The translations under genes were made by a program, and so were the position numbers. The notes under the pieces were generated by a model. That model was not told the origin of the DNA, did no database searches, and saw only the letters and a list, made by a program, of their open reading frames with translations. Of a stretch of 64,000 nucleotides of DNA, positions 38,118-48,600 are shown one piece after another. The DNA is from Mesorhabditis belari (taxonomy: Eukaryota; Nematoda; Chromadorea; Rhabditida; Rhabditidae): NCBI GenBank assembly GCA_958450365.1, contig CAUEEP010000911.1, positions 558,001-622,000 of the forward strand, given 5' to 3'. How positions within the stretch are numbered: position 1 is the stretch's first letter; every line of letters starts with the position of its first letter.

Positions 38118-38149
38118 CTGAAACACAGCTGATAACATTTTTGCTCAAA

Positions 38150-38640
38150 TTGATCTAAAACCGATTTTTCTTTTCCCAATCAACCTTGTGACTTCCAGAT
38201 TGGCTTTTCTGACGTTTCTAGACTTAGAATTTTGGATTTAAGTCCATTTTGGCCATCCTGGGACAAAACACCTTGGTCAGCTTTTCTCAGCTGCATCCAA
38301 AACCGATTTTTCTTCACCCAATCGACCTTGTGACTTCCAGATTGACTTTTCTGACGTTCTTAGAAGGAAAAATTTGCATTTAACTTGATTTTGGCCAAAC
38401 TTGGAACAGAACGACTTGGTCAGCTTTTCTCAAGTGCATCCAAAACCGATTTTTCTTTTCCCAATCAACCTTGTGACTTCCAGATTGGCTTTTCTGACGT
38501 TTTTAGACTAAAAAAATTGCATTTAAGTCCATTTTGGCCATCCCTGAAACAGAACAACTTAATCAGATTTTCTCAAATTCATCTAAAACCTATTTTTCTT
38601 CACCCAATCAACCTTGTGCATTCCAGCTTTCGATTTCCCA
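38150..38640 (+). repeat. CTTGTGACTTCCAGATTGGC family, block 2
   Basis: Three to four units as in block 1, ending with a degenerate unit containing CTTGTGCATTCCAGCTTTCG. Confidence 0.93.
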
Positions 38641-38929
38641 TAATTTCTGGCCCTTAACTATTCAGCATTGCCCCCAAACCCTCACAGAACAAAACCGCGA
38701 AAAAAACGAAACGATCAAAAGAACAAAAAAAAACACGTTTTCGGCTATTCAGTAAATTTGCTGCGTTCTTGTGCTTTGTGAAAGTGCTATTTTTGAGAAA
38801 ATAAAGTTTTCCCCTCTTTTCCACTTCAAAAGAGTTTCTTTTGAAGACGGCTCAGAGTTTCTTTTTGCAGGGGAGGCAGTGGGTGAGAGGCCGCACTTTC
38901 CCAGGCCTGTTAGCGGCGAACAGAGACTC

Positions 38930-39420
38930 AGATTTGATATTTTTCAAGTTTTTCTTCAATTCTGGGTTACACAACAGCTAATCGGCCAAAAATCTCAGCC
39001 TCAGAATCAATTAAAAAAATCCGCATTATCCGAAAATCTTCAACTCCGACATTTCTTGCTAATTTTCCAGCTTACTTTGGTATTTTTGAGTTTTTTTGAC
39101 TATTCTGGATGTCACACTTGCTAATAAGCCTAAAATCTCAGCTTCAGAAGCAATTTTAAAATCAGCTCTATCCGTAAATTCTCATCTCCGACATTTCTTG
39201 CTAATTTTTCAGCTTACTTTGGTATTTTTGAGTTTTTTTGACTATTCTGGATGTCACACTTGCTAATAAGCCTAAAATCTCAGCTTCAGAATCAATTTTA
39301 AAATCAGCTCTATCCGTAAATTCTCATCTCCGACATTTCTTGCCAATTTTTCAGCTCAAGTTCATATTTTTTTTGATTTTTGACTATTCTGGATGGCACA
39401 CTTGTTAATTGGCTCAAAAA
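38930..39420 (+). repeat. ~148-bp units upstream of INTS14
   Basis: Three units of TTGACTATTCTGGATGTCAC followed by AAAATCTCAGCTTCAGAA and CATCTCCGACATTTCTTGC, ending about 180 bp before the INTS14 start. Confidence 0.92.
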
Positions 39421-39581
39421 CGAGAATTTTCGAGTTAATTGAGCGATTTAGGATGTGATCTGGGAAAATATTTGATCTCTATCGATTTTTTAAAAAACTA
39501 GCAATTTTATTTTTTCAAATTTTCATTTTTTCTCCATTCTGGATGACACAAATGCCAAAAAATCACAAAAAAAATAAATAA

Positions 39582-39587
39582 TTTCAG
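39582..39587 (+). promoter_or_regulatory. Candidate trans-splice acceptor of the INTS14 gene
   Basis: TTTCAG 15 nt before the ATG at 39603, after an A-rich stretch and with no upstream coding exon. This fits a spliced-leader acceptor. Confidence 0.55.
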
Positions 39588-39602
39588 CAAAAAAAGAACG
39601 AG

Positions 39603-42600
39603 ATGAGTTTCATCTTCGTCGTCGACACTTCGCTGACAATGGCGTTGACGCTGGATGGGCAGGTTTGGAGTTTTGAGAAATAAAAACCCAAGTGTGCCCC
39701 AGATGGAGTGCGTTTACGCCGAAGCTCAAAGCAAAAAATCATTTCCAAATCGAATTTTTGCAGCCCTCAAGCTCCGTGAGTCAATCGCGTTATGGCGCCG
39801 CTTGTCGTATCATCTCTGGATTGATTTCAAGAGCCAAGAAAATCACACCGGAGCCAAAAATCGCTTTGGTGCGTTTTAGAAGGGGCAAAGGGAAATTAGA
39901 AGGGTTTTAGAAGAGATCTAAAAGAATAAATCAATTTTTAGTACCGCATGGGTGCTAAAATCGAGTTGTTGAGTCGAAATTTGGAGGACGAGACGGTGGC
40001 ACAGAAATTTCTAGCGACAGGGTGGGTTGATTTTGAATGGAAATTTAAGTGTGCGCTCCAGATTGACTGAATAATTATTAAATAATTGAATTACGGTAGA
40101 AGTAGTGCCTTTTAGAAGCCAGACACTGAACTGGACTACGGAACTTTTTAGAGTCAACGAAGTCGCATTGATTTTGATTGGAAATTTAAGTGTGCGCTCC
40201 AGATTGGCTAAAAATTCAATAAGAAAGATCGATTTGCGATAGATTAAGTACTTTTTAGGGATGAGAATGAAACCGAAACGAAGTGCATTTTAGAATTGAC
40301 CAAAGTAGTCTTGATTTTAATTGGAAATTGTAGTGTGCGCTCCAGATCGTCTAGTATTACATTTAAAGATCGGGTTACTGTAGAAGTAGTGCCTTTTAGA
40401 AGCCAGACACTGAACTGGATTACGGTATTGTTTTCAGAGTTGGCGAAATTGGGTTGATTTTGATTGGAAATTATAGTGTGCGCTCCAGATCGCCTAATAC
40501 TACAGCTAAAGATCAGACTACTGTAGAAGTAGTGCTTTTTAGGAGCCAGTCACTAAACTGGACTACAGAACTTCTTAGAGTTGACGAAGTCGCATTGATT
40601 TTAAATGGAAATTGTAGTGTGCGCTCCAGATCGTCTAATATTACAGTTAAAGGTCGGGTTACGGTAGAAGTAGTGCTTTTTAGGAGCCAGTCACTGAACT
40701 GGATCACGGTATTGTTTTCAGAGTTGATGAAATTGCATTGATTTTAAATGGAAATTGTAGTGTGTCCTCCAGATCGCCTAATATTACAGTTAAAGGTCGG
40801 GTTACGGTAGAATATTAGTGCTTTTTAGGGTGCGATTGCTCGGCGAGTCGCACACCGGAGAGCTACTGGATCGAATCTCTGAGGATCTCAGCCCAACACA
40901 AGACGATCACATCATCGTCTTTACGGATGCGACATCATATGATGTGAGTTAGAAAACGAAGGAGTTTTACTAGAACTTGATCGCAGGGTGACATCAACTT
41001 CTTTGCGCCGTGCGAGTGCCGTTTTGTTATCGTTAACACGACGAAGAAAGGGGTCGATCCGGTGCAAGTCGAAGAGTTGGAGGAGATCTCGGCCGAAAGT
41101 TGTGGCTATGAGGTGAGTTAAATTCATTTGAGCTTAATGGGAGAGTTCCTGGATTCCTGGATTCCTGAATTCCTGGAGAGAGCCATTTCCTCAGCCAACT
41201 TTCAACTTTCCAGGTCAGTGAAGACTACGAAGACTACTATCACCTCTTCTATATGACCAACGATACAACAGAAGAGTCAATCGTTGATGCAGTGGCCGAG
41301 GAAATGTTTGTGGTGCCCGTGTACCAGCTGAGAATCGGATACTTGAACACGACGATCACAGTGGGTAGAAAGACAAGGCTTAAAAGGCTTCTTTCGCGCG
41401 GCGCCAATATGGGCTAGTGGCGCAGTGGATTAGAGGCTGGCTACAAGGAAAGCTCAGGCTTAGGCTTAGGCTTAGGCTCAGGCTAGGTTTAGGGTTAGGC
41501 TTAGGTTCAGGCTTAGGCTAAGGCTTAGGCTTAGGTTCAGGCTTAGGCTCAGGCTTAGGCTTGGGCTTAGGTTCAGGCTTAGGCTAAGGCTTAGGTTCAG
41601 GCTTAGGCTTAGGCTAAGGCTTAGGCTTAGGTTCAGGCTTAGGCTTAGGCTTAGGCTTGGGCTTAGGTTCAGGCTTAGGCTAAGGCTTAGGCTTAGGCCA
41701 ATGAGCCATTAGGCTCATTAGGCTCATTGGCCCAATGGATCATTGGCCGTGGCTCGTTGGCCCAATGGCTCAGGCTTAGGCTTAGGCTCATTGGCTCCAT
41801 GGCTCATTGACCCTGGCTCATTGGCCCTGGCTCATTGGCCTCCGGGTTAGGCTCAAGCTTAGGCTTAGGCTCATTGGCCCAATGGCTCAGGCTTAGGCTT
41901 GGGCTTAGGCTTGGGCTTAGGCGTAGGCTCAGGCTTAGGCTTAGGCTTAGGCTTAGGCCAATGAGCCTAAGCCTAAGCCTAAGCCTTCCTGAGCCTGAGC
42001 CAAATAGAGTTTTCCGAGACAAGCCAGAACTCGCTGTATTGTTCTAATTTCATTTCTGATTTCAAGATCATTTATCATTTCAAACGAATTAGTTCTCCTA
42101 GTTGAACCCTTTGTGAAAAGTTAACTAGTTTCGCTAAAAGTAAAAAGCAAAAGTGAATTGCTAGATAAAGCTTGAAAGCTTGTACTTCTTGCTCGGACTC
42201 GCCTAAGCAAGCCTAAGCAAGAAGTACAAGCTTTCCTTGTAGCCAGCCTTTAATTCACTGCGCCATCAGCCCATATCGGCACCACGCGAAAGAGCGTGCT
42301 GGGGTACTTCCCTTAAGCTTGTTCTGTGGTCTATTTATCAGACCAGGACTGATTTGAATCTGCGCAAGACCAGGACTGATCTGGGCAAGACTTTTCGTCT
42401 GAGCTGACAATTCTTTTTTGACGCCAGCTCAAAAAAAGATAAAAAAATGCTTTTAGACTTCTCCACCGATTTGGGAAGATCGTCCATTCGAGATTGAAAC
42501 GATCGGCTTCTGCAAGCACACGAGTCTCCTCAACATGCCTGTGGATTCGAATCATTATGTTATGCTGGATAATGGTGAGTGTCAAGGTTAAAGGATCTTC

Positions 42601-45600
42601 TCAACAGAGCAACTTGGTCAGATTTTCGTAAATTGATCTAAAATCTATTTTTCTTTGCCAAATCAACCTTGTGACTTCCAGATTGGCTTTTCTGACGTTT
42701 TTAGACTGAGAATTTTGCATTTAAGTTCAATTTTGTCATTCCTGGAACAGGACAATTTGGTCAGATTTTCTCAAGTGCATCCAATACCTATTTTTCTTTG
42801 CTCAATTGCTATTGTGGCTTCCAGCTTGGCTTTTCTGACGTGGCAAGACTGAATATTTGCATTTAACTTGATTTTGGCCGTCCCTGGAATAGAACAACTT
42901 GGTCAGATCTTCTCAAATTCATCTAAAACCTATTTTTCTTCACGCAATCAACCTTGTGACTTCCAGCTTGGCTTTTTTGACGTTTTCAGACTGAAAAATT
43001 TGCATTTAACTTGATTTTGGCCGTCCCTGGAATAGAACAACTTGGTCAGATCTTCTCAAATGCACCTAAAACCTATTTTTCTAAAACCTATCAACCTTGT
43101 GCGTTCCAGCTTTTGATTTCTCAACATTTTTGACCCTTTACCATTCACCATTTTTCCTAAACCCTTGCAGAACAAAGCCACAAAAAAAGCGAAACGACCA
43201 AAAGGCCAAAAAGAACACTTTTTCGGCTATTAAAATTCTCTTTTAATCTCTATATTTCAGGAAAAGGCGAAGATGTGGAAATGGAAGATGAGGAGAGCTT
43301 ACAATCCGGCGACCTCCCACCTCAAAAACTCGCCATTCTGTGGATGATGGCCGAGGCTATGAAGCAAGAGGTGCTAAGAGCTAAGAAATTAGAATTTTGG
43401 AGACAAAATTTCAAAAGAATGCCCTCCAGAATGAAAATAGAAAATTACACTTTTACCAAAAAAAGCTGTAGTTTCCAAAAATTTGATCAAAACTCAAAAT
43501 TGTCAAAATTCAAAATTCTCAAAAATTCTTTAATTTCCGCGGGAAAGTGAAATTTTAAAAGAATGCCCTCCAGAATGAATGTAGAATATTTTCTTTTTCA
43601 ATAGAAGGCCATGGTTTCCAAAAAATTCTTTAGAACTCAAAATTCTAGCTAAATAGCAGCAAAAACGGGTTTTCTTTAGCTAAATGGATTGAAATTTTAT
43701 AAATTTCCCTAATGCCGATTTAGTTTAGAGTTTTTTCAGTGATTTTCTATGAGTTTCTATGAGTTTCTATGAGTTTTTGGTTATTTTTTTGAATTTTTTT
43801 ACAGTCTTTGGCTTAATTTGGGAGATTTTATTGGGTTGGGGAGAATGAGAAAAGAAAGAAAGAAAGAAATTGCTTAAATATCAGGCAAATGATATTTATC
43901 GAACATAGCATCTAACGTTAATCATCAATCAATCAAATCTAAGGCAAATCAATCTAATCAAAGAAATTAAAGTATAAAAGAACCGACTAAGAAAAGAAAT
44001 ACATATGAAATGACTAAATTCTTCCAGATTTCCCCAACAGATTTAAAAAAAAAGACTTTTATTAATTGTTTCTAGTGAAATTATCTAATAAACAGCTTTT
44101 ACGTTAGCTGTGAAACAAAATATTGGGTTGGGGAGAATGAGTCGGCGCCGAAAATGAAAAAAATGTCTAAAACTTCTATTCGACTTCGTCAAATAATATG
44201 CGTTTGATATGAGTAGAATGGTTAACTAATTCTCTACAAAATGACATTTAAAAGAAAATTCAAACAGCGCCTCCGCTCAAGAAAAAGCCATTTTTTCACA
44301 AAAACTACAAACTGTGATCTAGAAAAAACCATTGGTGGGATCTTCCTGCAAATTTGGCAACTTAAGTAATTGAATGTGCTCTATCTTTTTTATATAAACA
44401 CCAAAAAAGGTTTATGTGAAAGAAACTGTTCAAATGATGAGTCGGACTCTTTGCCATTTTAACCAGCTGCGTTTGGAAGTTCATAAACTCCACGAAAGAA
44501 AAGCTTTGTGGAATCTCTCAAAGGTGATTTTGTAGAGAAATAGTGGATCCCTTTGATGAAACCAAACGTATGTTTAAAGAAGGCTTTATGTGTGCAAAAA
44601 GTCCCTTTAAAGTTCGGAAAAAGTCCCTTTAAAGTTTCCGACTCATTCTCCCCAACCCAATAGCAGATTTGTTTTTAAAAAAAAAAATTGTTTAATTAAT
44701 TTAAATTTTCGTTATCTTTTCCAATTCTAATTTTTCTTTCAATTTTTGATCATTGTAAAAGGAAAAGAATCTAAATAAGACTTTCTTTTTTCAATTTTTT
44801 TTTTGTTTAAATGTTTATGCCAGATATTTTTTGCGATATTTTCGAGGAAAAGATCGCAAAAACATCGAAAAAGTGTTTTCGAGAAAGGGAAAAAGGGGAA
44901 TCTTTTTGCAAAATTCCACGTAGGTGCTCAGTTCTCGACTAGAAATTTGTTTTGATTTTGGGAAATGGGGAAATTCATCAAATTGTGCACTTTCTTTTAA
45001 CAATAAAGGTTTAGAAAAGTTGAGAACTGAAAAAAGATGGCTTTCAGTTGGTGCTCAATTGGTGTTCAGTTTCTCAGAACTGAGAAAAGATCATGGTTTT
45101 GAGAGCACTTCAAAGCATATAAAGGTTTCAGCATTTAAAAGCACTTAAAAGCATTTAAAAGCATTTAAAAGCACCTAAAAGCACTTAAAGGCATTTAAAA
45201 GCATTTAAAATCATTTAAAAGCATTTAAAAGCATTTAAAATCATTTAAAATCATTTAAAATCATTTAAAAGCATTTAAAAGCATTTAGAAACACTTAAAA
45301 GCATTTAAAAGTACATTAAAAGCATAAAGCACATTTCTAAAGCACTTAAAAGGAATCCAGCTTCAGAGCAAGTCTTGGGTAATTGAAATGAGCCTTTTCC
45401 TGACAATCAGCACCGCATAAAAGGTTTTCTTTGCCCATTTTTGAGCATAAGAACCTAGACCTTTTACTAGAAAGCCTCTAGCCAAAGCTTCTAGCCAAAG
45501 CCTCTATCCAAAGCCTCTATCCCAAGCCTCTATCCCAAGCCTCTATCCCAAGCCTCTAGCCAAACGATAACAGTCATTTTATTGCCAAAAAACTTTCTGA

Positions 45601-48600
45601 ATTCGAAAATCTTGGTCTTAGATGTACAAAGTAGGGGAAATTTTTATAAAAATAGCCTTAAAGTTTGATTTTTGAAAGGTTTTGAATTTTTCTTGAAAAA
45701 AAAGAAAAATTTCTTGAATTGACCATTTCATCCAGGTTATAATGCCCAGTTACGCTCCCTGAACAACGTGCCTCATGGCCTAGTGGTTAGTGTGGGTTTC
45801 TCCCGCCATCTACTCCCTGGTTCCATCCCGGTCACGAACAAATTCTTTCTCATTTTGCGAAATGAATAAATGACAAACTCCAGCTTATAAGGTCCAGTTA
45901 CGCCTTTCCGAGAACGTGCCCCGTAGCCTATTGGTTAGTGTTGGTTTTTCCCAGCCTCTACTCCCTGGTTCGATCCCGGTCACGAACCAATTTTTTTTTT
46001 CGCAAAATGATTGAAGAACACAGCTTATAAGGTCCCAGTGGCTAGCTAGATTTTTCTCGTCCTCTCCTCCCTGGTTACACTAAGAAAAAGAATTACAAAG
46101 TGCCCCAAGAATTTTCTGAAATCTGGCCTAAACCGGTGAGAAATCTTGGGAATCCGCGCAAAAAGTGCTCGATGTTCGGCTCTACGAGCTTGCCAAATCC
46201 ACCAAAAAAGGCGGAAAGACCAAAAAAACATCGCCCGTGTGACTACGTGACTCGCAGAAAAAGCAAAAACGCTGAACAAACATTGAAAAAAAGGGTCAGA
46301 TGAGCTGTTTTTCCGAGAATTTGAAAAATTCTCAAAGCCGGAAGGCTGGAAACAGCGGAAATTTTGAAATTTTGCGTTCAATTGACGCTGTGAGCTCCAG
46401 GATAGAATCCAAAATTTTCAGAAATGCAGATTTTCCACAAAATTTCTCTCCAAAACCTGTGGTGAGCTCCAGAATGACCAAAACTTTTGAAATTAGTGTA
46501 ATCTCTGAAATGTTGTGTTCAATCGGCGGTGTGAGCTCCAGGATTAAGACCAAAATTTTCAGAAATGCAGATTTTCCACAAAATTTCTCTCCAAAGTCTG
46601 TGGTGAGCTCCAGAATGGCGAAAACTTTTGAAATTAGTGTAATCTTTGAGATTTTGCGCTCTATCGCTAGTGTGACCGCCAAAATGGCTCAAAACCTTGA
46701 AATACTTTCAATTTTCAGTCAAAAGTCACGCTGATTCGCTTCGGATCGGGTCGTTTCGGTGTGCTTTCACCATTCAACGAGTCACATTCGGGGCTCCTCC
46801 TTTCCCTACTCCCGCCACAGCACCTCCTACCGCCATATGTGCCCGATTTGGAAAGTGAGAGCTATTCAACGATTTAACTTATTCATAAGCTTTGTTGCGC
46901 TCCAGGATGACTAAAAGACGTTTCCTTGTTTCGGATTTTATTTTTAAACATTTCAGAACTGACAACCGTCCCGTGTTTCAACGATCAATGCGACGATTTG
47001 GTGATCAAAGAGGAGGCTGGAGAGCCGGCAAGCTATGCCGCGAATTGTGAGTGTTAAAGATGGCTTTTCCAGGACCAGGCACCGTAACCCCACCCTCACC
47101 AAGCTCTATTTAACGACCGCGATACAGTAGCTCTTGCACAAAACTGTCTGATTTAAAAAAATACGGAAACTCGTCCACTATACGCGACAAATTATCTTGT
47201 GACATCCAGGATACAGTAATCTTTGCCCAAAACTGTCTAAAGTCAAAGACTACGGTAGCCTATCCACTCAATAAGCTTTAGATCTGCTTGCTTCAGACCT
47301 GGTTTATAATACATGCAATAACTGCCAACTAAATTTGGCAAATTATCCCGTGACATTCAGAATATAGTAATCCATAAACAAAATTGTCTAATATCAAAGA
47401 CTACGGTAACCTATCCACTCAATAAGGACCTAGCTTTGGACACCCGCTTTTAAAATACGTTAGCTCATCAATCAAACTTAGTAAATTACCCTGTGACATC
47501 CAGGATACAGTAATCTTTGCACAAAACTGTCTAATATCTGAAAGACTACGGTAATTATCCATCAAACTCAATCTGGGTACAGTAACCTTCCTTGCACAAA
47601 ACTGTCTGATTCCAAAAAATACCGTAACTCGTCCACTAAACTCGGCAAATTATCCTGTGACATCCAGGATACAGTAATCTTTGCACAAAACTGTCTAATA
47701 TCTGAAAGACTACGGTAATTATCCACCAAACTCAATCTGGGTACAGTAACCTTTGAACAAAAGTATGCAGGTTTTAAGAATGAAGTAGTCTAACTTCACG
47801 TGTGACATCCAGGATACAGTAAACTTTGCACAAAACGGTTTAATTCTCAAGCCTCACCCTTGACCCAGCTACCATAACCTAAAATGCGTCCAATCATCCA
47901 ATCAAAATGAATCTGTTGCCGCCGCTTCCCGAAAAGCTACAGTAATCTCTCCCTAGTACAGTGCTTGATCGTAGAATATTTTACGAACCATTTACCGTAA
48001 CCCTATCACCATAAACATTCAGTCGTTTGTGCAAAGATCTCTGTAAGAATTATCGATTTGAAATCGAATTCTGTGACCCGACTACCGTAGTCCAGTTTTC
48101 AAATAATAAAGCCTTTTCCAAAGAATACATAATGCATCGAAATTACAGTACACTCGTGGATCGGCTCGAACGGAATTCAAAACGATTTGAACAAAATTCT
48201 GCGCTATTTCCGCAAATTGCCCGACAAGAGCGAGAACTTTTATATGGTAAGGGAAAGTTTTATTGTAGTTCGGATACCGTAGTGCGGATATTGTAGTGCG
48301 GATATAGTAGTGCGAATATTGTAGTGCGGATACTGTAGTGCGGATATTGTAGTTCGGATACTGTAGTGCGGATATTGTAGTTCGGATACTGTAGTGCGGA
48401 TATTGTAGTGCGGATACTGTAGTGCGGATATTGTAGTGCGGATACTGTAGTGCGGATACTGTAGTGCGGATACTGTAGTGCGGATATTGTAGTGCGGATA
48501 CTGTAGTGCGGATACTGTAGTGCGGATATTGTAGTGCGGATACTGTAGTGCGGATACTGTAGTGCGGATATAGTAGTGCGAATATTGTAGTGCGGATACT

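Noticed and set aside
46100..46303. 67-residue basic ORF in INTS14 intron 8
   Set aside because: Lysine-rich composition and no matching splice phase with neighbouring exons; not needed for the INTS14 product.
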